Shown here piece after piece: positions 26,584 to 39,100 of a DNA stretch of 64,000 nt. The notes beneath the pieces are model-generated. The model saw only the letters and a list, made by a program, of their open reading frames with translations. It made no database searches and was not told where the DNA came from. Every line of letters begins with the position of its first letter. The stretch's first letter is position 1. The position numbers were made by a program, and so were the translations under genes. This DNA comes from Agelas oroides (taxonomy: Eukaryota; Porifera; Demospongiae; Agelasida; Agelasidae), in contig OX422200.1 of the NCBI GenBank assembly GCA_949130485.1, positions 387,001-451,000 on the forward strand, given 5' to 3'.

Positions 26584-28452
26584 ATGGTAAGAAGTTGCAC
26601 TGTTTAGTGAGCTCAGTTTTTGAGTAAATACTCAAAATATTTATGATAACTATCACTGGAGCGTTTGTATATACAGAGGGCGGCGTGGTTGCTTGTTTTC
26701 TTCAGGGCTTGCTGTCACTGCTCAGAAAGCTACGAAAGCATCCCAGTCGAGAGCTGCGGATCCTTCTGCTGGGTCTGGACAATGCAGGCAAAACCACCAT
26801 CCTGAAGGTGCTGGCCTCAGAGAAGGACGACATCGACCACATTGCACCAACATTGGTATGATGGTAGTGAGGATGGGTTAGGTGGTCTATGCCAGGGCTC
26901 AGCTATATAGATGCACATCTTTTAATAATAGTATTATCCGCTTGTGTCATACTCTTATGTAGCACCACGTCTGTGTTGATGATTCATGCACGTCTGTGTT
27001 GATGATTCATGCACGTCTGTGTTGGTGATTCATGCACGTCTGTGTTGGTGATTCATGCACGTCTGTGTTGGTGATTCATGCACGTCTGTGTTGGTGATTC
27101 ATGCACGTCTGTGTTGATAATTCATGCACGTCTGTGTTGATGATTCATGCAGGGTTTCAATGTGAAGACGGTTCAATCTCAAGGCTTTAGGCTGAATGTC
27201 TGGGACATCGGAGGTACAGTCCCTCTTGATCACGCACTAGCTTGCACTTGTGGTGGATGGGTGTTCACTATGTTAATCTACATTCTGCTGTGTGTGTACT
27301 CCAGGCCAGAAGACGCTTCGGCCATATTGGAACAACTACTATGATAACACGGATCTCTTGGTGAGTACATGGTGGATCGAATGTACCATGCTCGTAGTAG
27401 GAGGTTAGAGGGAGAAGGGCATATCCACTTTGTTAAGTAATATGTATTTTCATTCACATGCACACCCACAGATATATGTTATTGATAGTTCAGATCCGTT
27501 AAGACTTGAAGAAACAGGAGAGGTATGTGTATATCCATCACTCCTTTATGCCTCCAGTAGTCACACACACACACACACATACACACACACACACACACAC
27601 ACAGCAACTCCATGAACTACTCCAGGAGGAGAAACTAGCCGGGGTACCAGTGCTCATATTCGCTAACAAGCAGGACCTTGACCTTGCCGTAGACCCTTCA
27701 GAGGTACATGGTGATCTGAATTACTCACTTGTCACTGTATAGGTAATGCAACATGCAGGGTTCTGCCTTGCTTTTAGTGGCAGTCAAAATTATGTCAATG
27801 AATATCTCTATATTGCTAGTACTGTGATTGGTTGACAAGAAGACAGTCAGACCCAACCAGTATAGCATACCCTGATGTGTATCATCACTGTTGTGTCGTT
27901 CCACTAGATTGCAATGAAGTTGCAGCTACATTCAATCAAGGACCGGAAGTGGCAGATCCAGCCCTGCTCTGCCAAGAACAATGAGGGAATACAGGTGCAT
28001 GTTCTGGATGGTGGGTGGGGTTACTGGGGCAGGCAGCCTCTGTATACAGCTGCAGTTACTAGTACGGTGAAGACCAATTAACCATGTAGTGCCCATTAGT
28101 TGTTTGTGATTCAGTGTGAATGGTTTCAACTTCAGTGTTGTCTTAGTAAAGGAATGTTAGTTTAAAGATTAGCTTTTATTGTTTATTTGTTAGTTATAGT
28201 TTAAAATTAGCTTTTTTGTTAGCTATAGTGAAACTCAAAAAACCCTTACTAAAAGCTATTTTGGTTTCATTTTAAGTGGCCTCAGTTGAAACGTCAGCAA
28301 AAGTTTTCTGACTTCAAGTTGGTAACAGAGAACCTTCTTTCCATTTCAGTTATAGTTTTGTGTTTAGTGCAGTATCTACTCTTGCATCCCCCACCCACCC
28401 ACAGGAGGGGATGGATTGGATGAGCAAGAACGTGGGTCCAAAGAAATGGTAG
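26584..28452 (+). CDS. ARL3: ARL3, ADP-ribosylation factor-like GTPase 3
   Basis: Eight exons totalling 555 nt (184 aa; human 182): 26584-26586, 26706-26855, 27153-27213, 27305-27360, 27472-27522, 27605-27703, 27908-27994 and 28405-28452. G1 is GLDNAGKT, switch [19 protein letters not shown]3 WDIGGQ, G4 NKQD, and G5 [16 protein letters not shown] context and [12 protein letters not shown] are typical of ARL3. ARL3 is a ciliary small GTPase that releases lipidated cargo from UNC119 and PDE6D carriers. The first coding exon consists of the ATG alone, followed at once by GTAAGA. The intron before exon 3 is filled with a 23-bp repeat that runs up to the acceptor. Converges with D2HGDH, stop codons 151 bp apart. 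Confidence 0.93.
26966..27149. repeat. 23-bp minisatellite abutting the ARL3 exon 3 acceptor
   Basis: Eight units of CACGTCTGTGTTG followed by RTGATTCATG. The real acceptor reads GATTCATGCAG, and every repeat boundary reads GATTCATGCAC, one base away from an AG acceptor. Confidence 0.93.
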
Positions 28453-28603
28453 CAGATGGCAAACTGGTCACTTACATCATCCCAACTCGTAGGACAGATT
28501 TTGCAACACTTCATAATGATTACATCAGTGGTACACATGTGTTACGTATTTTCACTATGAACATAACGTAATGTACACACACAAAACAAAGATCTGTGGT
28601 TTT

Positions 28604-31600
28604 CTAAGACAGCAGAGTTTTATAAGGATTCAGAATTCCCTGAGGGTGCAAAAAAGACATGGATCATTGTTAGTAACAAGCAAAATGAACAATTCCAGAA
28701 AGATGTGACAGAAACAGTCTTGTTCCCGGGATCCTCCCCAGCTTGTGTGTGATGTTATACATGGTTCAATACAGTAGCAACAAGAGCTGGGGATGAGTTA
28801 GCTGAGGAGACACCTGAGGCAGCTTCTCTTTGTGTGTGATGGTATACTAAGTTCTACACAAAACTAACGGGCAGCCATTGTTGGGGGGTGGGGTGAGGGT
28901 TTCATGTCTCATCTCTTGTTGGCTGTTGTCACTTTCTCATGTGTGGTAAGAGGGATTGAATTGAGGTACGAGGGCTACTGGTGATCTTAAAAGCCACCAA
29001 GAAGGAATGAAGAGATGGTGATCATGTAGCTAGTGCAGCACACCTTGGGATCAAACACTCTCTTGATGTCCTTCATCAGTTTGACTGCCTCAGGTGGTTT
29101 GGAGTAGTGGATGAACGGGGCCTTCTTGAACCCTAGTCCATGCTCAGCGGATATGCTACCACGGTGCTCAGCTGGGAGGACAGGAGAGAAGAAAGCTAAT
29201 GTAACAATGGTTGATCATCCAGAATGTCCACCTATCTCCATTCCCGGTCCTCACTATCAATCTCACAGTACAGATAGTGATTATCTCTACAGCCATGAGA
29301 TTAAACCAGGTGGAGCCCAGAGTAAGGCTAGTGTTTCTCCTTGTACATGGCTGTAGTGTGACTTGAGTCTGAGGTTGAAAACAGGTATGGGAGTGATGGC
29401 CAGAGAGAATGCTAGACGATGCACAAACCTGTCCACTCAAACACGTGTGGTTCAATCAACTGGAGCAGTTCTGTGGAGTGGCTTTGTCCCACCACGTTCA
29501 GATGAAGGTTACCTGCACAGCGTGGAAAAGTTAGTAATAGAGACAGGTCTGTAACAATATGTGCACAGCAAAGTGTCTACTTGGCTGAATACTTGCACCT
29601 ATCTTATACATGAGGGGGTTCAGGGTCTTACCGTCACCAACATGGCCATATCCCATTGTCCACCGGGTCACAGGGGCACATCTTTCCCGCATGTCCTCAA
29701 CCAGTTGGTAGTAGTTGGTGAGTGGGAGGGAGACATCATACTGCAGAGAGAGGAGAAATCACAACAGTCGCTGAAAGCACAGATATACAGTAGTTGAGCT
29801 AGCTATAGCTACTCTTTGCTCAGTTTGCTGCCATTTTTCTCTGGTCTCAGTCAACAAGTGGAGGGAGCCTAGTGAGCTAAACTGGACAGAAATATATCCC
29901 TCCACTCCCATTCCCCCCTGGCTGGACAGATGGATGGAGAAAGAGAGAGTATATATCCAAAATATTAGGGACCCCATCACTGCTAATAACATGCTGCTTT
30001 TGTCTCAGCCATCACTACCTTGTACACCACTCCTTCATGTCGCTGGGCCTCAGTGATGTTCTCCCGCAGAGCCCAGATCAACTTGAACTGCACACAATGG
30101 AAACAGTACAAGCTAAAACACCATCACACACCACACACTGCACACATGCTCCACACACTGCACATGCTCACCACACACCATCACACAACCACCACATGTG
30201 GTGGTGACTCTTTCTCCCTCACACACAATGCACATAACACACCTTAGTCATGTCAGCTGCCACTGTGCCATCTTCAATGAGGCCCGCTGACATCACAGCC
30301 TCCAAAAAGACATTCAGCTTCTGGAGGGAGCAAAGTAAATGTGAAACACAAAACACAATTTCACTTTATGACATTTCATCACCAGGGCAATAATAAATTA
30401 AGGGGATATCTTCAGGTCAGCAATTCCATTGCCATAGTAACTCAGATTTCTTAGAAATGTTGTAAATTACATACTATAGCCTCATTTCCAGGCCACATCC
30501 TTTCTTCCTGGCCTGCGAATGAAGTTATGTGAGCTATAACAGCACTTTTCAAGAATAAATGTACCATATTGTTTCAATGCCTCACACACACACACACCTC
30601 CTACACCTCACCCTCACCTCCCTATCATGCGATTCGTGTGACCCTGACGTCTCCACGAGAACATAGAATGGGTGGGCAGAGATGGGGTTGCGATGAGGAA
30701 GATGCTTCTCAACAATCTCCATTGAACAAGTGTCCATGAATTCAAACGCTGAGGAGCAGTGTCATGAGACATTCCAGTAGTATACACGTAGTGTGCAATG
30801 GTCTTAACTACAGTGTGCAATACAGTATACAGTATAGTGTGCAGTATTAGTGTGCATCAGTATACAGTATAGTGTGCAGTATTAGTGTGCATCAGTATAC
30901 AGTATAGTGTGCAGTATTAGTGTGCATCAGTATACAGTATAGTGTGCAGTATTAGTGTGCAATACAGTATACAGTATAGTGTGCAGTATTAGTGTGCAAT
31001 ACAGTATACAGTATAGTGTGCAGTATTAGTGTGCAATACAGTATACAGTATAGTGTGCAGTATTAGTGTGCAATACAGTATACAGTATAGTGTGCAGTAT
31101 TAGTGTGCAATACAGTATACAGTATAGTGTGCAGTATTAGTGTGCAATACAGTATACAGTATAGTGTGCAGTATTAGTGTGCAATACAGTATACAGTATA
31201 GTGTGCAGTATTAGTGTGCAATACAGTATACAGTATAGTGTGCAGTATTAGTGTGCATCAGTATACAAAGAAGGGGGCACATATGCAACAGTGCACAATA
31301 GTGTACAACAGACCCTCACCTGACAAAATCTCTCCAAGCACACTCTTTGCAGTTACAAGTACTTGTTTCACCTTCTCAAAGTCTGAGCAGCCCATGAAAG
31401 CCACGTTCATTGACTGCCAGAGAGAAAGGAGGAGATAGAATTAAAATTCAGTTGCTAAAAATCTTTAGCTTTTGGTCATGAACAATTAATTAACACTCAC
31501 AGTTTACACTTGATCACACTCTGCTCTGCATTCACTTCACAGCCAATACTCATACTCAACTCCTCCCCCTCCCCCCCCCAACACACAAACACACACTCAC

Positions 31601-34530
31601 CCACCTTGGGTCTTGGTGGCACCAGGATAGAGACAGCAGTGACAATGCCCAGGGTTCCCTCTGACCCAATGAACAGTTGCTTCAAGTCATAGCCTTGAGG
31701 TGGGGGGAGTAGAGCCATGGTAGAATCATGACAGAGCTATGGTTGGATCACTGAGTGTCATGTTACTGTGTGCTACAGTATTAATTCAATGAACGATAGA
31801 TCTTGGACCATCACAGTACTTTTTAGCAATGTTTTGATCACGCTCTGGTACCATCTCCAGAGTTGCGTGAAGATTACCAGATTGTGATTGAAATGTTGTA
31901 AGTAGCATTTTGCCAACTACCAAGATCAATAGTCCATTTATTGAACCATGCCAGGTTCGTACATCATTCATTGCTTGCTTACAAGATGCGCAAATTTTGT
32001 ACTTCATGACAAATGTTTTAAGAGACTACTTACGATACCTGTGTTATCCTTCCTCATGGTCGAGAGGCAGTCCAACACTGTTCCACCTGCCAGCACCTAA
32101 CGTATAGTGATATCAGCTGCTCAGTGTATACAGTCAATATATGACCTTCACCAGCACCTGCACCTAACCCTCATACCCATTTTTTTTTTTTTTTGTGTGT
32201 TATGGTGGCTCTCCAACAACCGGGTCTCTCGTCTGAAGTTTCGCTGAATTAGTCACAGTATTATAAAAGAGTATATTGATATACTCAAAAAAAATGACGT
32301 TGCGTGGCCCCACATTATTTAAACAGCTAGTTAGCAGTACAGTTTTATCCTGTGTTGTACAGATAGTCCAAGTCTATCCTGACGAAGGTCCAAATCGGGC
32401 TGAAACGTCGCAAGTTGTATCGTTGCTGTGTAATATATGAAGTTTTTTGGAGTATATCAATATACTCTTTTATAATACTGTAACCCTCATACCCAGGCTC
32501 TTCTGGAATGGGAAAATGAGCCTGGGGACGAGGCTACCTCCACCTAACAAACAATGGTCATATCAACATCCACAAAACATTCCCAGCCATCCAATTTTTG
32601 ATCACTTGCATCATCTGTTTTTGCATACTGTACTGGAACCAATCACCGTGTTAGTAACCCACCGCCTCAATACCCAGAACACTGCCATGTAGTGAGCCGT
32701 ATCTCAGCAACCTTAGTCCACCAGCATTAGTAGATACATTCCCTCCAATCTGACAACTGCAGAGGAGGAGAGAGAGAGAGAGAGAGATTTACGTGTACAG
32801 CTTTACAGCTCATGCTCATATTGTACGTACATGCAGACTTTGCAAGCTAGTTGAAATCATGTGTGGTGTAACGTTGAGTACGTGGTAACTGAAGGTTATT
32901 TAGAGGGACATCTTGGAAGGGAGGACTCACCTTCCTTTGGCTCCCAGGTCTAGGGGCATCATCAGGTCTCTCTCTGCTAGCATGTTGTCCAGTGTCTCAA
33001 GAATACACCCTGACTGACACACCAGGACCCCTGTGGGAGACAACCATGTGACTGTCACATGACGTGAGGTCATCTAACCATCAAGGCTATACATTAAGAG
33101 ATAATGCCTAGCCTTGTATGTATCTAGGCCTTTTAGCCCCAGTGTTGGTCATTTGCAGCATATGCAAGTGGCAAGCACTGGGGTGAGAAAGTGCCTGGTA
33201 AGGTACCTGCAGTCTCATCAAGACTAATAACTTTGTTCATCAGTGAAAGGGACACCACCACCTCATCAAAGACAGGGTTGCTACCACCTGCAATGAGACA
33301 TTAAGACAGCTGCATTAAGACAGCTGCACTGAGACAGCTGCATTGTAGCTGCTGCACTGAAGACAGCTGCATTGAGACGTACAGTTGCATTAAGACAGCT
33401 GCATTGTGGCTGGTAGCTGCATTGAGATAGCTGCCTTGAGATACATTAAACACAATAAGCGAGTTAGGGCCAGGACATACTGCTGCCATTAATAATACTC
33501 AGCAAAACTTCCTCCATGCAACCATGCATGCTTAATATCCTGCTATAGCTGTATCTTCCACCAGCATTCCAATTTATTACAGGTCATTAGTTCTCCCGTT
33601 GCACAAAATGTCATGGCAACCACATGATCAATGATATAAGCACCCAAACTGGAAGGGTTACCTACGAGGCCTGTATTTCCACCCTGAGGCACAACTGCAA
33701 GTCTGCAGGGAAGAGACAGGGGACAGTGTGTGGAAGCTACATCATAACCACACTAGCTCCTACACACACGCAGTTTCTCTACAGACCTTCTCTGGTTGCA
33801 GTGAGTAAGGATCTTGGACACCTCCTCTGTGGACTTGGGCTTCAACACAACTGAACTTTGACCCCTGAAATAAAGTGTAAAGAAACACAATCAACTATAT
33901 GTAAGTCAAGAAATGGCACCTCTGATCTCTCCTCTCTCACCTGAGGTTCCGCAGCCAGTCAATGTTGTAGGGCTCTACCTCTGATGGATCAGTGATCACA
34001 TGATCTACACCAAGAACCAAGCAGAACTCCTGTAAATCCAGCTCTGTCACCTAGACAATAACATTTGAAGAAAGGGAAATTGAGCTCCAGCCACAAACAT
34101 TTGGCTTCGTTCCATGAAGGAAAGGAGGGGTGTGTATCAGGGCTATGTACACAAAAATAGAATGATTGATTGCAGGGGCTTACCCACAGCTGTCATCTGA
34201 TTCACAATAATGATGACAAAGGCTCTCACATATTTATGTTGCAGGCAATTAGGAACCGGAAATACTTTATTAGAGCCCCACCCCCTCCACAGCAATCTTG
34301 CTTTCTTCATACTTTGCAATGTACCAAGAGAATCTGGTGAATCATTGTACTACCATCTCTCTCACCGTTGCATAGTCCCCCCTCCTGACACCATAGTGAT
34401 CAGCCGTGAGGGGAACACTGCTGGACGCCCTTGTCAGCTGAGTGGCGGGTCCAACCCGCTTGCAATTGCAACGCGCCCCGAAACCTCTCCTTCCTCGTGC
34501 CATAGACCTCCGCAGTAGCATGGGAAGCAT
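28604..34530 (-). CDS. D2HGDH: D-2-hydroxyglutarate dehydrogenase, mitochondrial
   Basis: About 17 exons. Start ATG at 34530 encodes a basic mitochondrial presequence ([20 protein letters not shown]). Later exons give [12 protein letters not shown] (about 33945-34050), [15 protein letters not shown] (33790-33860), [13 protein letters not shown] (33665-33700), [10 protein letters not shown] (about 33250), [13 protein letters not shown] (about 32945), [19 protein letters not shown] (32670-32750), [20 protein letters not shown] (32035-32095), [18 protein letters not shown] (31600-31695), SAFEFMDTC (30745), [15 protein letters not shown] (30020-30085), [14 protein letters not shown] (29510-29650) and [14 protein letters not shown] (29100-29160). 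The final exon, 28604-28639, encodes [11 protein letters not shown]. This is the complete FAD-binding PCMH plus C-terminal oxidase architecture. The enzyme oxidises D-2-hydroxyglutarate to 2-oxoglutarate. Head-to-head with FAR; one intron contains a fresh-looking retroposon. Confidence 0.93.
30808..31265. repeat. 37-bp (35-bp variant) minisatellite, about 12 copies
   Basis: Units of CAGTATACAGTATAGTG followed by TGCAGTATTAGTGTGCA and ATA. The first four units have a 35-bp ATC variant, the rest are 37 bp (30971 to 31008 is exactly 37), and the last unit returns to the 35-bp form. In a D2HGDH intron. Confidence 0.9.
32165..32495 (-). mobile_element. Poly(A)-tailed short retroposon with 15-bp target-site duplication
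   Basis: TAACCCTCATACCCA occurs at 32165-32179 and again at 32481-32495. The inserted 301 bp (32180-32480) begins with about 15 T on the plus strand, that is, a poly(A) tail on the minus strand. The 5' part is bounded by perfect 31-32-bp inverted repeats (32255-32286 and 32450-32481, ACAGTATTATAAAAGAGTAT and its complement). No coding sequence. This is target-primed retrotransposition of a non-autonomous, SINE-like element into a D2HGDH intron. Confidence 0.8.
32493..32538. mobile_element. Short hairpin element (TAGCCTCGTTCCCAGG family)
   Basis: CCAGGCTCTTCTGG, then GAGCCTGGGGACGAGGCTA. The left end abuts the retroposon's target duplication, so the retroposon inserted into or beside this older hairpin. 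Confidence 0.5.
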
Positions 34531-34953
34531 CTCTGACAGTGAGTAAGCAAGGGTTGCATATCAAGACAAATACGGAGAAGTTTACGGAAGTTGCTGCTGT
34601 AAAAACCGAGGGAGGGGCTGCGGAGCGGAGGGCGCAGCCATGTGCGTGTCGGTACATACAGTACAGCGCTCTCTACACAAAATACCCCCAGCCATGCCAC
34701 GGCTTGCAACTTTACAAACAAGTGACACTGCTTGTTGGCGCGCACCATAGGCTAATAGAAGAATGGAAAACATCGCGTTTCCAATCCCTACTACCTACAG
34801 ATGATGATCTATGTAGACTCTATGCTTCTATGCGCGCACCCAAATTATGCATGCACGGCACTTTCACGTGGCACAAAAATCATCGACACGTCATTTACGT
34901 TTTACCTAGACCTCCGGCTCCCGGTCCCTTAGCTGCAAGTCACAGCGCAACTC
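34531..34953. promoter_or_regulatory. Bidirectional promoter interval, D2HGDH/FAR
   Basis: 423 bp between divergent start codons, CpG-containing, with no repeats of note. Both genes must be controlled from here. The role is inferred from orientation. Confidence 0.55.
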
Positions 34954-36112
34954 ATGGAGGCTGCAGACGTGATGGCGTCAAGCTCTTCCCCGCGCAACTT
35001 GGGGTGGCCAGGTGTAGCGGAGTTCTACGCTCACAAGGATGTGTTCATCACCGGCGCCACGGGGTTCATGGGCAAGTGCCTCGTGGAGAAGCTCCTGCGC
35101 AGTGTCCCCGAGCTAGGACGACTGTTCATCTTAGTGCGACCGAAGCGGGGCAAGCCCGTGAAGGACCGCATTGACGATATGCTGCGCGGCAAGGTGCTAA
35201 TCCTGATTGTCCCATAAGTTAACTCTTGTCCACATTCACATGCTCTTGCTGTGCATATACACTGCACTCTACCCGACTACCGTCTGCAATGTGGTTTAGG
35301 TCTATGTGCTATGTATGCTGGTGAGATTCACTATACTAAGAATACTAATACTGTGGCTGGAGTGCATTTTCTTACTGTTGGTGAGGCCGGTATTTTCACT
35401 TGGATATCTTCATCACAGCATGCTGTGCAGACAGGGGCATGTATTGGTAGGAGAGAACACACCAGATAGCCTTGTAACGTTCCTCCTCCCACGTGGCCTG
35501 GGTACGAGACTAGACACCAGGAGATGACGGGACAAGATTTCTACAAACACGTTCTTTGGTGCGCCACTTCACTCTCACACTGTCACACACACACAGCTGT
35601 TTGACACGCTTCGCAGCGAGCAGCCAGCAGTGTTTGACAAAGTGGTCCCTGTGGCTGGTGACATGATGGATCCTGACATGGGGCTGAGCGAGCAAGACAC
35701 ACAGCTGCTTGTAGAGAACGTTGCCCTGGTGTTCCACCTGGCTGCCACCATCAGATTTGATGCACCAATCAGGTACATATACATCTCTAAACTGCTTCTA
35801 TTTCAATCCTTCCCTCCAGTCCCTCCTTCCCTCCAGTCCCTCCTTCCCCCCAGTCCCTCCTTCCCTCCTTCCCTCCAGTCCCTCCTTCCTCCAATCCCTC
35901 CTTCCCTCCTCCCTCCTTCCCTCCAGTCCCTCCTTCCCTCCAGTCCCTCCTCCGTCCTTCCCTCCTTCCCTCCAGTCCCTCCTTCTCTCCAATCCCCCAA
36001 TGTTTTCCTTCTACCTCCTTACCTTCTTCTCAGAGAAGCTCTGCAGATGAATGTGCTTGGAGTTCGAAAGGTCATCAAACTCGGCAAAATGTTGAAGAAA
36101 CTAGTGGTGAGT

Positions 36113-36166
<54 letters not shown>

Positions 36167-39100
36167 TAGTCATGAGTCCTCCCACACACATAGATCCTTT
36201 ACTAGTATAGGGAACTGCGAAAGTTTGAGATGCTTATCTTCTCTCTCTGCCCCCTAACCCTCCTCTTTCCCTCCCTCTCTCCTTCCCTCCTTCTCCCATC
36301 CCTCCCTCCCTCCCTCCCTCCCTCCTTTCTCCCTCCCTCCCTCCCTCCCTCCCTCCCTCGACAGTCGTTTGTTCACGTTTCCACTGCGTTTGCCCACTGC
36401 AACAGACAAGACAGAATTGAAGAGATCATTTACCCTCTTCCAGTTCATCCAGACAAGATACTCAACCTCTTAGAGTAAGCCCCTTTAATATCATCTCTTA
36501 GAGTAAATCTCTAGTAAGTATACTCTAAACGCTTTAGAGCAGCTAAGTGTATAACACGTTTGATAGGAGTGATATATAGACTCCCTTGCAGCACCCTCCA
36601 TTCCACACCCACAGGTGGATGAGTGACGAACAGCTGGAATCAATTACACCCTCCCTCCTAGATGGCCGACCCAACACTTACACGTACACAAAAGCCCTTG
36701 CAGAGTATGTTCTGATCAACGAAGCCAAGGGGCTGCCAGTCTCCATTTTCAGACCCTCCATTGTCGGTGCAGGATACAGAGAGCCACTCCCGGTAATGGC
36801 AGGGTTACACGTGTCATAGCGTATCACCATGCTGTACCACCATGTTGTTATTGTCTGTATAATATGGTAACACTGCCCAAGGCAACAAGTGAGACTGGTG
36901 ATTTGTGGTGAAAATGATTTTATCTCACAAACTTCCACTTTTATTGTATATACGTCTTCCCACTAATAAACACACAAGGTTGTAGAACTGGTAGGGATTC
37001 TTATGTGGTTAATATAAAGAATCATATCAGCGTGCCTGTTCCCATCCACTCTGTAAGACAGCTGTATTTTTATCTCCTGATTACAGGGTTGGGTCGACAC
37101 CTTGCATGGCCCGGGAGCAATCCTTGTGCCAGTAAGTACCTCATTGCCAGTAAACACACACACATGTGCACAGCTTTACGCATATTCCATCTACCTCATT
37201 TCACCTTCACTATTCCCTCCTCTCCTCCCCACTTCTTCCCCCCTCTCCTCCTCCCCATGTCTCCCCTCCTCACCTTACAAAGATTGGGAAGGGAATGCTG
37301 CGAGTCTGCCGATACAGCCAGTTTTGGGTAGCAGACTTTGTACCAGTGGACCTCGTCAACAACATGCTCATTTGTGTGGGGTGGGTGACAGGTGTCAACC
37401 CCTCCTCCCAGCCCATCATCTACCACTATAGTTCTGGAACACTTAACCCCATCACATGGACCGACCTTTGTGAGTGTGTGTGTGTGTGGGGGGGGGGGGT
37501 GACAGGGGTCAACCCCTCCTCCCAGCCCATCATCTACCACTATAGTTCCGGAACACTTAACCCCATCACATGGACCGACTTTGTGAGTGAGTGTGTGTGT
37601 GTGTGTGTGGCTGTGTGTGGGGTGGGTGACAGGTGTCAACCCCTCCCCCCAGCCCCCATCATCTAGCTACCACTATATAGTTCTGGAACACTTAACCCCA
37701 TCACGTGGACCGACCTTTGTGAGTGAGTGTGTGTGTGTGTGTGTGGCTGTAGTATGTGGCCTGGTTATGTGGGTACAATATGGCTGCTAACAATTTGTTT
37801 AAAGGTTTCTCTCCTCCTTTCAGACCCACTTGTCATATCATCTTACACCAAAAATCCATTTGACCAGATCTTTGGGCGACCTCATGTCTTCAAATGTAGG
37901 CCAGCGTAAGTAAACATACCTGATTGTCTGTTTCCCTGTGTGCATATGATGTAAGAGGTATTACAATGGCAACAATAATTCACCACTCATTGCCATAGCA
38001 ACACACAAATTCATACTCCATGTATGGAGTACATGTCTAGCTAGTACACCATCTGAAAGGTGACATGGAAGCTAGGGGTCAACCTAGTAAAATCCTGTAA
38101 AACTCAGTAAAACTCGGTAAAACTCGGTAAAACTTGGTAAAACTCGGTAAAACTTGGTAAAACTTGGTAAAACTCAGTAAAACTTGGTAAAACTCAGTAA
38201 AACTCGGTAAAACTCAGTAAAACTCAGTAGAACTCCATAAACGTAGCATATATAGTATACTTTTTGTCTATTCACAGGAGTGCCTGGCCATGGTGGCACT
38301 TCTTCATGCACATCATCCCGGGGTTTCTCACAGACCTTGTCCTCAGACTGGTCGGCAAGAAGCCCATGTGAGAACACGTGTGGTCAGTTGCTAAGAGTAC
38401 TGCTAGTAGTGAAAGCACACTGCAGACCTTGGATTGCACAAGGCTGGGTATGGTTCTGGAATGTGGATAGCAGAGGACTTATGAACTGTTGAACTTCAAG
38501 CACTTGTACACTGTACTTATCTCTCCTTCCTTCCCTCCAACCTTACATCCAGAATGTTGCACCTATATAGCAAGATGGGGAAAGCTGTGGGGCAGCTGGA
38601 CTACTTCACACAGAATGACTGGAGAGTGAGTGTGACCTTCCGCATCAACCCCTATAGCTATACCGCTCATTCCTCCTCCCTCCCCCTCTCCCCTCTCCTA
38701 TCCTCCCTCTCTCCCCTCTCCTACCCTCCCTCTCTTACCCTCCTTCCTACCCTCCTCTCTCCCCCCTCTACTCTTCTGTCCACAGTGGTCCCACACCAAC
38801 CACGACAGGCTCCTCTCTGTCATGTCCGAGGAGGACAAGCAGGAGTTTGACTTTGACATCCGCATTCTCGACTGGGACCAGTACATCCACGACTTCTGCA
38901 TGGGTACTAAACAGTACCTCTTCAAAGAAGACCTCACCAACCTCCCCGTTGCTAGGAGACAGATCAAAAGGTAGGCTCTCTTTGAACAAAATTTTAAGTT
39001 AGCAAACTGCCTATCCCCCACCCCCCGTCCATGTGCACGTGAACACACACACACACACACACACTCATCCTCTCCAAGGCTCCGCAACATTCGCTACACG

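Noticed and set aside
34434..34773. Minus- and plus-strand frames over the D2HGDH/FAR divergent region
   Set aside because: They overlap the D2HGDH presequence exon in other frames, or lie in the promoter interval without homology.
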